This document shows, piece by piece, positions 43,726 through 52,762 of a stretch of 64,000 nucleotides of DNA. The notes under the pieces were generated by a model, which had not been told where the DNA came from, ran no database searches, and worked only from the letters and a program-made list of their open reading frames with translations. The stretch is from Streptomyces halobius. Lineage in GTDB: Bacteria; Actinomycetota; Actinomycetes; Streptomycetales; Streptomycetaceae. The stretch is taken from NCBI RefSeq assembly GCF_023277745.1, contig NZ_CP086322.1, positions 1,798,001-1,862,000 of the forward strand. Reading direction: 5' to 3'. Every line of letters begins with the position of its first letter. Within the stretch, counting starts at the first letter, position 1. Both the position numbers and the translations under genes were made by a program.

Positions 43726-44229
43726 TCAGCGGCGCCCGGCGCCAGCCGCGCCGGCCAGGGCGGTAGCGCGGTACAGCCCGGCGTCCAGGGAGTAGGCCCC
43801 AGCGCCGACGATGAGCAGGAAGAGGCTGCCGCACAGCTGGGCGAGGTCGGTGCGGGACTCATGGGCGAAGTCCCACCAGCCGGATTTGCCGTCGAAGAGC
43901 GGGGCGTCGCCCCACAGGATGGGCAGCTTGGTGATCAGCAGCGCGCCGAGCATGTTCACCACCATCGGGATGGCGGCGAGCCGGGTGAGCAGCCCCGCCA
44001 GGATCAGCAGGCCGCAGCCGATCTCGAAGACCCCGTCGAGCGGCCCGACGAAGCCCGGGGCGGGGACGCCGGCCTTGTCGAACCGGCCCGTGCCCTGTGT
44101 GTCCGGGCGGACGAACTTCAAGATCCCCTCGGAGAGGAAGACCACCCCGACGTACAGGCGGACGAGGACCACCGCCGCGGGCGCGCTGGTCGAGGTCAGC
44201 CGGGCCTGCCATGTGCTGAGCCGCGTCAT
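43726..44229 (-). CDS. DoxX-family membrane protein
   Basis: The 167-residue protein has four predicted membrane helices: VVLVRLYVGVVFLSEGILKF, IGCGLLILAGLLTRLAAIPMV, NMLGALLITKLP and LAQLCGSLFLLIVGAGAYSLD. This is the DoxX/SURF4 fold. DoxX proteins have been tied to thiol and sulfur redox systems, but their function is open. It follows the APC transporter by 107 bp and is probably cotranscribed. ATG 44229 is used; the GGAAGGG ribosome site is rather distant. Confidence 0.85.
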   Translation of the reverse strand: MTRLSTWQARLTSTSAPAAVVLVRLYVGVVFLSEGILKFVRPDTQGTGRFDKAGVPAPGFVGPLDGVFEIGCGLLILAGLLTRLAAIPMVVNMLGALLITKLPILWGDAPLFDGKSGWWDFAHESRTDLAQLCGSLFLLIVGAGAYSLDAGLYRATALAGAAGAGRR

Positions 44230-44336
44230 ACGAGGGTGCCCTTCCGTCCCAGGGACATCGGATGCCGAAATCGTCCCGCGGAGCGGAAGGGCATCGGCGG
44301 TTTCGCGTCTTCTCCGACCGGCGCGTCGTGCTCGGC

Positions 44337-45614
44337 CTACGGCTCCCGGCGGGCGGCGACCGCACGGCGGATGCCGAAGGCGGCGGTGCCGACGGCCAGG
44401 ACCGCGGCCCCGGAGATCACGGAGGACACCGGCAGGGCGAAGGCGAGCACGAGGCAACCGGCCAGCCCGACGACGGGAACTACCGGAGCCGGACGGCCCT
44501 CTTCCGGGGTGAGGGTCCAGGCGGAGGCATTGGCGAGGGCGTAGTAGACCAGCACGCCGAAGGAGGAGAACCCGATGGCCCCGCGCACGTCCGCCGTCGC
44601 GGCGACCACCACCACCACGGCGCCGACCACCAGCTCGGCCCGGTGCGGCACCTTGAACTTCGGGTGGACGGCGGCCAGGGCGTGGGGCAGGTGCCGGTCG
44701 CGGGCCATGGCCAGGGTCGTGCGGGAGACGCCGAGAATCAGCGCGAGCAGCGAGCCGAGCGCCGCGACGGCCGCACCGACGCGCACGACCGGTACCAGCC
44801 AGTCGGCGCCCGCGGCCCGGACGGCGTCCGACAGCGGAGCGGTGGCGTCGGCCAGCTGTTGCGGGCCGAGCACCGTCAGGACGGCGATGGCTACGACGGT
44901 GTAGACCACCAGGGTGATGCCCAGCGCAAGCGGGATCGCTCGGGGGATGGTGCGTGCGGGGTCGCGGACCTCCTCGCCGAGGGTGGCGATGCGCGCGTAC
45001 CCGGCGAAGGCGAAGAACAGCAGGCCCGCCGCCTGGAGCACGCCGCCGAAGGTGGCGTCCGCACCGATGTCCAGCCGGACGGCGTCCGCCTCGCCGGAGG
45101 TGAGGGCCGCGACGGCCACTGCGGCGAGCACGGCCAGGACCACGGCGACTACGGCACGGGTGAGGAGTGCGGATTTCTGCACGCCGGCGTAGTTCACCGC
45201 TGTCAGCGCCACCACAGAAGCCACCGCCACGGCGTGGGCCTGACCCGGCCATATATAGAAGCCGACGGTGAGGGCCATGGCCGCGCAGGAGGCGGTCTTG
45301 CCGACCACGAAGCCCCACCCCGCGAGGTAGCCCCAGAAATCGCCCAGCCGCTCGCGGCCATAAACATAGGTGCCGCCGGAAGCCGGATACCGGGCGGCCA
45401 GCCGTGCGGAGGAGGTCGCGTTGCAGTACGCCACCACCGCGGCGAGGGCGAGCCCGAGCAGCAGCCCGGAGCCGGCCGCGTGCGCCGCCGGGGCCAGGGC
45501 GGCGAAGATCCCCGCGCCGATCATCGACCCGAGTCCGATCACCACGGCGTCGGACAGCCCGAGCCGCCGCCGCAACTCGTCCGGGGCACCGCCGACGGTC
45601 GAAGGATTGCTCAT
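44337..45614 (-). CDS. APC-superfamily amino acid permease
   Basis: The 425-residue protein has about 12 TM helices and APC signatures: LGLSDAVVIGLGSMIGAGIFAAL, SARYPASGGTYVYGRERLGDFWGYLAGWGF, FFAFAGYARIATLGEEVRDPARTIPRAI and SLLALILGVSRTTLAMARDRHLPHALA. The unwound TM1 GSMIGAGIF is the substrate site. It would take up or exchange an amino acid or amine. ATG 45614 has GAGGAG 9 bases upstream. The palindrome of copy 2 lies 42 bp upstream. Confidence 0.9.
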   Translation of the reverse strand: MSNPSTVGGAPDELRRRLGLSDAVVIGLGSMIGAGIFAALAPAAHAAGSGLLLGLALAAVVAYCNATSSARLAARYPASGGTYVYGRERLGDFWGYLAGWGFVVGKTASCAAMALTVGFYIWPGQAHAVAVASVVALTAVNYAGVQKSALLTRAVVAVVLAVLAAVAVAALTSGEADAVRLDIGADATFGGVLQAAGLLFFAFAGYARIATLGEEVRDPARTIPRAIPLALGITLVVYTVVAIAVLTVLGPQQLADATAPLSDAVRAAGADWLVPVVRVGAAVAALGSLLALILGVSRTTLAMARDRHLPHALAAVHPKFKVPHRAELVVGAVVVVVAATADVRGAIGFSSFGVLVYYALANASAWTLTPEEGRPAPVVPVVGLAGCLVLAFALPVSSVISGAAVLAVGTAAFGIRRAVAARREP

Positions 45615-45655
45615 GGGCACACTCCTCGGCGGCCTGGCCGCACCCTTTACGGACT

Positions 45656-45665
45656 CCGATATCGG
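45656..45665. promoter_or_regulatory. CCGATATCGG palindrome upstream of the APC gene (copy 2)
   Basis: This is the same 10-bp palindrome as at 43354. A further GATATAT (45671-45677) lies beside it on the upstream side. Position fits a promoter operator of the APC-DoxX unit. Confidence 0.5.
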
Positions 45666-45699
45666 CAGACGATATATGCCGGGGCCGGGACCCGTCGCG

Positions 45700-45909
45700 C
45701 CTCAGGTCCTGACCGCCCCTGCCACGTACAGCTGCCACTCGGACCGGGACGGGCGAACTCCGTATCCAGGCTGACGATGGTGCCCGAGCGCAGGCCCGTG
45801 TAACCCTTGAGGGCCACGTCGGCGACGAACTCGCCGTCGTGGCCGGGCAGCAGGACGGCCCGCTCGACCGTCAGGGGGAAGCATCACTGCTCCCCATCAG
45901 TTGCCGCCT
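45700..45909 (-). other. Short interval with a coding-like remnant of unknown family
   Basis: No complete gene is seen. On the minus strand 45872-45745 reads LTVERAVLLPGHDGEFVADV and then ALKGYTGLRSGTIVSLDTEFARP, with normal Streptomyces codon bias, but without a start or a proper end. It may be what is left of a gene. I do not recognise the family. Confidence 0.3.
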
Positions 45910-47181
45910 TCAGTTGCCGCCTTTGCCACCCAGCCGAGCGGCATCGGCCAGATCCTCCAGGAGTACGTCGGCGATCAGTTCCTCGACCACGGCGGTGCCG
46001 TGCTCGGTCATCGCCATGGTCAGCTCCGGGTCCCAGGGCGCCTCGGTGAGACGGCCGGGCGAAGGGCCGTGTGGCGTGCGGGCGACTGCGGCACGGTAGT
46101 CCGCCGCCGTCATGCGCCAAGGCCGCGCGGGCGTCTTGTCCAGGACGTACGCGGCGATGCGGATGCCTTCGCCGTCGAAGTCGCCGTGATAGCTCAGGGC
46201 GGCACCGTGGTCCGCGAGCACGCGAAGGAGGCGGATGGCCGCGCTGTTGGGCCAGCCCGACGTACAGACGAGTGGCGGGCAGTCCGGGCCGAAGCGGCGT
46301 AGGGCGAGGGCCAGGACGCTGGGGTTCTCCACGATGTGGACGACGGGTGCGGGGCCTGTGGTGAGGGTGAATGTGCCTGGGGCGCGCAGCTGGGCGAGGG
46401 TGAGACTGGCCGCCTGTCCGGCCTCGGCGCACACGCATGCCACCCGGGCGAGCAGCCCGTTGCCGAGGGGGCGCAGCCCGGCGGCGAGGACGGTGGCGGA
46501 CAGCTCGTCGTCGGCGATGCCCGCGCGGTCCCACAAGGCCCGCCGGTCCGCTGCGGACTGTGGCGGGTCGGTGTCGTGGACGGTCGCCAGGGCTCGCAGT
46601 ACGAGGGAGGACAGGCGGGTGCCGTCATCGAGCGCGTGGGAGTCGCCCTTCAGGACCCGGGCGGCGAAGGCCGGCAGCGGCTCTCCCTGGGCGGGGAGTG
46701 CCGCCAGCACCGCGAGTGCGTCGGTGAGCAGGGCGCGGGTGCGCTCCGGAGAGCCGCCGACCAGGCCGGCGGCCCGGCAGGCGGCCGCCCAGTCGGCGAG
46801 CGCGGGCTGAGCCCGTACGGTGCCGTGACCGTCCAACCACGCCCAGAGGCCGACCCGTTCGTCCTCCTGGCGGCGCCGCTCGGACGCCCGGTCCACGAGC
46901 GGTCCGACCAGTTCGGCGACGACGTCGCGCACCGTGCGGCCGCAGGTCTCGGCCACCGCCTCTTCCAAGCGGGTCAGGAGGACGGAAGGGCGCGCGTCCG
47001 GCAGGCGGTCCAGGCCGAGGAGGTCGGCGAGGGCGTGGCGTTGCGGGTCGTCGAGGGATCCGAGGCGCACGCGGGTGACCGGTCGCCCGGAGGAGAGGCG
47101 GTCGTGGACGGCCTGCCACAGCGGGCGCAGCTCGGGGCGACGCAGGGCCCGTTCGCCCGGGGGCGTTCCGCTGTGCGTCAT
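45910..47181 (-). CDS. jetD: Wadjet-like JetD: TIGR02679/DUF2399 toprim nuclease subunit
   Basis: The 423-residue protein has an N-terminal DUF3323-like part and a C-terminal DUF2399 topoisomerase-VI-A-like toprim domain. The toprim acidic residues are visible: Glu in HIVENPSVLALALRRFG (about residue 284) and the DxD of LSYHGDFDGEGIRIAAYVLD (about 333). In Wadjet, JetD is the nuclease that cuts small circular DNA after the SMC motor has extruded it. The ATG overlaps the jetC stop (ATGA). It is the last of four overlapping genes. Confidence 0.88.
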   Translation of the reverse strand: MTHSGTPPGERALRRPELRPLWQAVHDRLSSGRPVTRVRLGSLDDPQRHALADLLGLDRLPDARPSVLLTRLEEAVAETCGRTVRDVVAELVGPLVDRASERRRQEDERVGLWAWLDGHGTVRAQPALADWAAACRAAGLVGGSPERTRALLTDALAVLAALPAQGEPLPAFAARVLKGDSHALDDGTRLSSLVLRALATVHDTDPPQSAADRRALWDRAGIADDELSATVLAAGLRPLGNGLLARVACVCAEAGQAASLTLAQLRAPGTFTLTTGPAPVVHIVENPSVLALALRRFGPDCPPLVCTSGWPNSAAIRLLRVLADHGAALSYHGDFDGEGIRIAAYVLDKTPARPWRMTAADYRAAVARTPHGPSPGRLTEAPWDPELTMAMTEHGTAVVEELIADVLLEDLADAARLGGKGGN

Positions 47182-50100
47182 GCCGACGGCTCCGCCCTCG
47201 TGCCCGAGGGCCCGCCCTGTTCGCTCGCCGTGGTGGCGGGCTGTTCCCGCGGCTCAGGTCCGTCCTGGCCCGCCTCCAGATCGGTCCCGTTCCATACGAA
47301 GCGGGCGCTGGTGACCGCGTCGTCGTCCGCGCCCGTGAGGAGCTGGTGGACGGCGATGCCGGGCAACTCCCCGTAGGTGCACCACTCGTGGTCGGAGGTG
47401 AGCATGAGGTCCAGGTCGAGCGCCGTGAGCAGGGCGAAGATCTGTCCGCGGTTGACGGTGTCGACGCCGACGAAGACCTCGTCCAGCAGGATCAACCGGG
47501 GCGCCTCGGGGACGGCCTCGTAGTGGGCGGAGACGGCGGCGAACAGCGGCAGGTGCAGGGCGATGGCCTTCTCTCCGCCGGACAGCGCGCCGTGCAGCTT
47601 CTTGGTCAGCGGCTGCCAGCCCGTCCCGTTCGCGCGGTCGAGCCGGACGGTGAACTGGTGCCAGGCGGTGTAGTCGAGCACTTCGCCGAGCTGCTCCTCC
47701 CAACTCGCCGCCGTGTCAGTGGCCTTGGCCTCCTCGATACGGGACCGGAAGAAGGAGTGCAGCGCCTCCCGGTCGGTCTCGGTGACCCTGCCCGGGTCCT
47801 TGAGCAGCAGCTCGCGGGCGGTGCGGGTGCCGTCGGGAAGGTCCGGACGGATCTGCCACACCAGCTGGACGGCGATGTGCGAGGCGGTGCGGACGCGCTC
47901 CAGGTGGCCGTTCATGCGGTCGACGAGTTCGCCGGCCTGACGGATACGGGCCGCGAGGTGGCGACGGATGTCGCCGGTGAGGATCTGGTCGAACAGGCGG
48001 CGCTCCGCGGCGGTGATGTCGTCCCGACTGCGGTCGCGCTCCTGCGTCAGCGTGGTGAGAAGGCCCGTCGCCCCGACGCGTACGCCGTCGAGGGTGGCGG
48101 TGAAGAGCTGGATATCCTCGTCGGCCTCCAGGTCCAGGTCGGCGCGGGCACCGAGGTGCTGGCGGGCCTGGTGGACCGCTTCGGACAGGCGGGTGGCGGC
48201 GTCGCCCAGGTTGCGTGGGGCGTGCGGGATGCCCGGCCACGTCGCCGCGGTCGAGCGGGCGGCCTCCAGGGTGGCCTTGGCGCCGTCCTCGGCACCGAGC
48301 TCCAGTGTGATATCGGCGTCTTCGGCCATGCCGACCAGGCACAGGTGCCGGAAGCGGCGCGCTGCGTCGTCCCGGGCCCCGATGGCCTGCTCTCGCCGCT
48401 CGGCGTCCCGTTCACTGGTGGTCCGCAGCTCTCCGATACGCCCCTCCAGCCGGAGCAGGTGCTCGCCTGCGAGCCTGGCTTCCTCCCGGCAGCGGGCCAA
48501 GTCGGTCCGTGCCTCGGCGACGCGCGCGACGACGTGCCGGTAGTCCTCGCCGACGGTGGACTCCACCGCCTCCAGGCGCGCCCGCAGCCCCTCGGCCTCG
48601 GCCTCGGCAGCTGCCGCTTCCTCGGCCTGTTCGCGGGCGGTCTGCAGTGAGCGGGCCGCCTGAGCGGCCAGCTGCCCGGCACTGTCGGCCGCCGCGGTCG
48701 CGTTCAGGCGGGCATCCACCCAGGTGTCGGCGGTGTCCCGGAACGCGTCGACGGCGGTGGACAGTTCGCGCAGCCGTCCGCGGTCGGTGGGCAAGCCGTG
48801 TTCCGCCGACTGTCGGCTGAGCGTGCGCAGAGCGGACGCCACGTCGTTCTCTCGTTGCTCCAGGCGCACCGCGGCATCGCGTACGGCGTCGTCCCGGGCG
48901 GCCACCCGTTCCTCGGCGCGGTCCCAGTCACGTCGCCGGGCGTCGAGTTCCCGGTGGTCGGGACGGGCCGCCCGGTCGGCGTCCAGGCGGGCGCGGCGGA
49001 CGGTCAGGGTGCGCAGCTGGTCGTCGAGCGTGGCGAGCGAGGCGTTCATCTCGCCGATCCGGTCGGTCAGTTCGCCGATCCGGCGCTGCCGGGCCCGCTG
49101 CCGGGCGAGGGCGCCGATGTGCGCGGGCTCCGGTTTGCTCCAGGTGCCCGTGGCGGATGCGAGGCGCCACGCACCGTCCGCGCCGATGGCTGCCGGGTGT
49201 CCGCCGGGCAGGCACGTACCGTACGCGACGCCGGCGAGGAGACGAGTCACGGTCTCGGCCGGGACCGGGATGTCGTCCTCGGGGCACAGCACCTCCAGCA
49301 CACTCGGGCCCGGGGCGGGCAAGGCCAGGGCTGCGTCAGCGCGGGTGTCGTGGCCGGGCAGTGTGACGCCCTCGTGGGGACTGACCCAGGCGTCCAGCAG
49401 ACCCGACGCCTCCAGCGCGGCCTCCACCCCTGCCTGTACGGCGGCGGGGACGTCCTCGCGGAAGGCGACCAGCCGCCACAGCGGCGCGCCCACCATGGTC
49501 GAGCGGTCCGCGGTGCGGGTGGGCGGGGGCAACGGTGGCAGGTCGGTCTCCTGGCGCAGCCGCTCCACCTCCTCCATCAGGCCGTTCCGCTCGTCCAGCA
49601 GGCTCCGGCGGGCGGCCCGGGCGGCGGCCTCCCCCTCGGTGATCTCCCGCTCCGCCGTGCGCGCGGCGGCCTCCACCAGTGCCGTCACCTCGACCTCGGA
49701 GGCTGTTCGAGCCGCCAGTTCCTCGGGGTCGGCGAGCCGGAGTTCCGTACATGCCGCGGCCCAGGCGGTCAGCCGCTCCGCCTGTCCGGCGAGGGCGTCG
49801 TCCCAGGCAAGGGCCGCTTCGTCACGCCGGGCGGCTGCCTCCGCGAGTCGGATACGTGTCCGTTCCAGCGTCTCCTCGGCGGCGCCGCGGTCCCGTACCG
49901 CCCGCTCGTGCGTGTCCATCGCCTCGGCGACGAGCGTGATCTGATGCCGCCGGGCGGTGACCGCGCCGCGCAGCACCAGCCGGGCCTGCCGGGCCCGGTC
50001 CTCGCCCGCCGGACCACCGGCCGGTGCGTCCTCGAAGGTGCCGGTGCGCATCGCCCGCGCCGTGCCGCCCGCAGCAGCGCCTAGCATGTCGAGGAGCGAC

Positions 50101-51410
50101 TTCGCCTCGTGGTGGATGGACTCCAGGCCCGCGGCCCGAGCGGACCGACGGGCCTCCTCAGCGGCTTCGTAAGCGTGGTCGTCCAGGGTGCGAGCGCGGC
50201 GCGCGACGTCGTCGGCGCGCCGCTGGTCCTCCTCCGCCCGGTCTCGCGCTGTCTGAGCGGTGCCGCGCAGCCGCCGGGCGGCCGCTGCCGCGTCCTCGGT
50301 ACGGCGGCGGAGCCGGTCCAGTTCCTCACCTTGCTGGTACGCGTCACTCTCCCGCAGACCCTCGATGGTCTCCTCCAGCGCGTGCCCGCGCCGCTCCTGC
50401 TCCTGTCGTCGCTCCTGGGCCGACTCCCGCTCCCCCAGGGCCTGTTCATGCTCCTGGGCACTGAGGCGGGCGACCCGGGTGAAGTTGTCCATCTCGGTGG
50501 TCGCCGAGATCAGCGCGGCCGAGCCGGCGCGCAGTACCCGCCGTGCGTAACCGCGCTGGCGGAATGCGACGGTCTCGGCCGCCGTCACCTCCTCGTCGAG
50601 CTGCTTGAGGTGTTCGCGCTGTCTGTCCAGCCGTTCGAAGCCCTCGGCGAGTTCGGCGATCTCGCCCTCGCCCAGCGGGGGCAGGGCGCGGGACAGCAGG
50701 GTGGAGAGCAGGGACGGGTCGAGCCGCTCGGACAGCTTGGGCTGGCGCAGCTGGAGCAGGGCGGTCAGGAGCGACTCATAACGCTGCTCGCCCATGCCCA
50801 CGAAGAGCTCGCGCCGGACCGCCGTGCGATAGTCGGCTGCCGAGGTGTGCGCCTCGCCGCGGCCGCGCACGGCCTCGGCGAGGGCGGCACGGGTCAACGG
50901 CTGCCCCGCCTCGTTGACGAGGGACACACCACCAGGGTGGGCGATCCCGCAGGTGGTGGTGAAGTAGTCGGCGTGCACCCCGCTGGTGTGCACGCTCGCC
51001 TGCAGGCGCGCCCCGCAGCCGAACCACCGCTCCGCGCCGTCCTCGCCGACGCGGCGGAACTCCATCCACACGTACCCGACGCGGGTCTTGCCGGAGGCGC
51101 CCTCGCCCAGCAGGTTCCAGTGCATGGTGCGCTCCGAACCACCGAACGTGGACAGACGGTTGGGGCGCAGGCTGGCGTCGAAGAGGAAGGGCAGCAGCAG
51201 CTCCAGGGCCTTTGACTTGCCCGAGCCGTTCTGGCCACGCAGCAGTAGGCGGCCCTGGTGGAAGGAGAAGGTCTCGTCGTGGTAACGCCAGACGTTGAGG
51301 ATGCCCGCGCGGTGCGGCTGCCAGCGGATCCGGGCCGCGTAGTCCCCGAGCTCCCCAACCGGCTCGCTGGACTCCTGCGACCGCCGCAGCGGAAGTTCCG
51401 TCACGCTCAC
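47178..51410 (-). CDS. jetC: Wadjet-like JetC: TIGR02680-family SMC-type ATPase
   Basis: The 1410-residue protein has Walker A LRGQNGSGKSKALELLLPFLF (near residue 58), very long charged coiled coils rich in Glu/Arg/Ala, and a central hinge-like region (about 620-780). Signature LSGGEKAIALHLP is near 1277, and Walker B LILLDEVFVGVD near 1305. This is the MukB/SMC plan. It would form the ATP-driven loop-extruding motor with its two partner proteins. GTG 51410 is chosen because it overlaps the previous stop (GTGA). Length and neighbours fit the TIGR02680 family of actinobacterial four-gene cassettes. Confidence 0.92.
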   Translation of the reverse strand: MSVTELPLRRSQESSEPVGELGDYAARIRWQPHRAGILNVWRYHDETFSFHQGRLLLRGQNGSGKSKALELLLPFLFDASLRPNRLSTFGGSERTMHWNLLGEGASGKTRVGYVWMEFRRVGEDGAERWFGCGARLQASVHTSGVHADYFTTTCGIAHPGGVSLVNEAGQPLTRAALAEAVRGRGEAHTSAADYRTAVRRELFVGMGEQRYESLLTALLQLRQPKLSERLDPSLLSTLLSRALPPLGEGEIAELAEGFERLDRQREHLKQLDEEVTAAETVAFRQRGYARRVLRAGSAALISATTEMDNFTRVARLSAQEHEQALGERESAQERRQEQERRGHALEETIEGLRESDAYQQGEELDRLRRRTEDAAAAARRLRGTAQTARDRAEEDQRRADDVARRARTLDDHAYEAAEEARRSARAAGLESIHHEAKSLLDMLGAAAGGTARAMRTGTFEDAPAGGPAGEDRARQARLVLRGAVTARRHQITLVAEAMDTHERAVRDRGAAEETLERTRIRLAEAAARRDEAALAWDDALAGQAERLTAWAAACTELRLADPEELAARTASEVEVTALVEAAARTAEREITEGEAAARAARRSLLDERNGLMEEVERLRQETDLPPLPPPTRTADRSTMVGAPLWRLVAFREDVPAAVQAGVEAALEASGLLDAWVSPHEGVTLPGHDTRADAALALPAPGPSVLEVLCPEDDIPVPAETVTRLLAGVAYGTCLPGGHPAAIGADGAWRLASATGTWSKPEPAHIGALARQRARQRRIGELTDRIGEMNASLATLDDQLRTLTVRRARLDADRAARPDHRELDARRRDWDRAEERVAARDDAVRDAAVRLEQRENDVASALRTLSRQSAEHGLPTDRGRLRELSTAVDAFRDTADTWVDARLNATAAADSAGQLAAQAARSLQTAREQAEEAAAAEAEAEGLRARLEAVESTVGEDYRHVVARVAEARTDLARCREEARLAGEHLLRLEGRIGELRTTSERDAERREQAIGARDDAARRFRHLCLVGMAEDADITLELGAEDGAKATLEAARSTAATWPGIPHAPRNLGDAATRLSEAVHQARQHLGARADLDLEADEDIQLFTATLDGVRVGATGLLTTLTQERDRSRDDITAAERRLFDQILTGDIRRHLAARIRQAGELVDRMNGHLERVRTASHIAVQLVWQIRPDLPDGTRTARELLLKDPGRVTETDREALHSFFRSRIEEAKATDTAASWEEQLGEVLDYTAWHQFTVRLDRANGTGWQPLTKKLHGALSGGEKAIALHLPLFAAVSAHYEAVPEAPRLILLDEVFVGVDTVNRGQIFALLTALDLDLMLTSDHEWCTYGELPGIAVHQLLTGADDDAVTSARFVWNGTDLEAGQDGPEPREQPATTASEQGGPSGTRAEPSA

Positions 51411-52762
51411 TGCTTGTCTCCCTCCTCCCGACCGCCGCACGCGGCCGTCGTGCTCGCCGTCTCGCGCGGGCGGGTGCCCTTCCCCTGCCTGTGCCTCTCG
51501 TCCGCGCCCGTGCTCGTCGTCTCCGCGACGCGGTAGCGGTACGCGGCCGGGCGTGCGACGACGCGGCCCCCGGCCCGGCGGACCAGCCCGACGTCGCACA
51601 GCACCCGCACGGCGTCCTCTGCCAGCCGCGCCGCCCCGTCCTCGGACTGGTACGCCTTCGCCCAGCGGGGAAAGCGGCGCAGGAGATCAGCGCCGGCCTC
51701 GGCGAGCTGTTCGGGCAGCATCCCCGCGGGCATGGCGCAGACCGGCTCCAGAAGCAGCAGCGCGGCGACCCGGGCGGTGGACGTGTCGTCGGGGAAGCGG
51801 AAGTCGGTGGCGAGCGCGTCCGGATCGACGAGCAGGAATCCCTCGGCTCGTTCCTCCAGGACGAAGCCGGCCTGATCGACCGAGCGGCGCAGGAGCTGGC
51901 GGCCTGTCAGGGAAGTGACGTACGTCAGCTCTTCCTCGGTGAGGTCCGCTCGGTAGAGGACGGGGTCGTCGAAGAGGCGGCGCAGCACCGAGTGGCGCAG
52001 CCGCAGATTGCGCTGTGCGTCCGAGGCGGCGGGCTCGCTCCGCACCTCCTCCATCGTCCCGTCACCGGCCGCTTCGGGGCTTCCGCCGTAACGCCGTTCC
52101 CGCACCAGCCCGGCGAGCAGTTCCGCGAACCGCAGCGGCACCTCGTCCGGCGGCACGGCCAGCCGGGAGGCCCCGACAGGCGCCGCGGACAGCCGCATCA
52201 GCAAGGTGGTGTCCACGCGGTAGAGCACCTTGGCCTCCGCCGACTCCACGTACGCCTCCGTCGCACCGTCCACGGCCCGCAGCACACCGTATGACTCCAG
52301 CAGCTTCAGCACGTCGACGAACGCCATCCGCTCCGACCGGTGGACCGGGTCGAAGGCGGGCAGCGTCTGATCGGCTGCCGTGGCCTGGACGACGCGGTCG
52401 GCGAGCAGGCCGATGGTCGTCATCGGCACCGACAGCAGCTCGGCCGCGGTCACGCACAGCAGCACATAGCGCCGACGGTCGAAGGGGGCCCGGCCGGAAC
52501 GCGGCCTGCGAGCCGGGCGGGAGGCATCGGCGTCGGCACGAACCTTGGCCAGCCGCGCATACCCGCGGCGGGGCTCCACCACCAGGCTCCAGCCGCAGGT
52601 GTAGTCGAACCACTTGGCCAGCGGCTCCCGGCGGCGCCGTACCAGATCGAAGCCGGGCGGGTCGCCGGCCTCGGTGAGCAGTGGTCGGGCAAGCAACAGG
52701 CGGATGCCGCGGGCTACCTCTTCCCGTTCGGCGGCGGCCAGCTGGTTGGCCAGCGTGCTCAT
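51407..52762 (-). CDS. jetB: Wadjet-like JetB: TIGR02678/DUF2398 family subunit
   Basis: The 451-residue mainly helical protein has the DUF2398 pattern: AAEREEVARGIRLLLARPLLT, REPLAKWFDYTCGWSLVVEPRRGYARL, RAPFDRRRYVLLCVTAAELLSV, and near the end PRWAKAYQSEDGAARLAEDAVRVLCDVGLVRR. It is the probable winged-helix (KITE/MukE-like) partner that binds the SMC neck. The C-terminal 40 residues are low-complexity. It overlaps both neighbours by four bases. Confidence 0.88.
   Translation of the reverse strand: MSTLANQLAAAEREEVARGIRLLLARPLLTEAGDPPGFDLVRRRREPLAKWFDYTCGWSLVVEPRRGYARLAKVRADADASRPARRPRSGRAPFDRRRYVLLCVTAAELLSVPMTTIGLLADRVVQATAADQTLPAFDPVHRSERMAFVDVLKLLESYGVLRAVDGATEAYVESAEAKVLYRVDTTLLMRLSAAPVGASRLAVPPDEVPLRFAELLAGLVRERRYGGSPEAAGDGTMEEVRSEPAASDAQRNLRLRHSVLRRLFDDPVLYRADLTEEELTYVTSLTGRQLLRRSVDQAGFVLEERAEGFLLVDPDALATDFRFPDDTSTARVAALLLLEPVCAMPAGMLPEQLAEAGADLLRRFPRWAKAYQSEDGAARLAEDAVRVLCDVGLVRRAGGRVVARPAAYRYRVAETTSTGADERHRQGKGTRPRETASTTAACGGREEGDKQ

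Noticed and set aside
44262..45803. Large plus-strand frame antisense to the APC permease
   Set aside because: Hydrophilic His/Arg/Gly-rich composition of a shadow; the minus strand has 12 clear TM helices.
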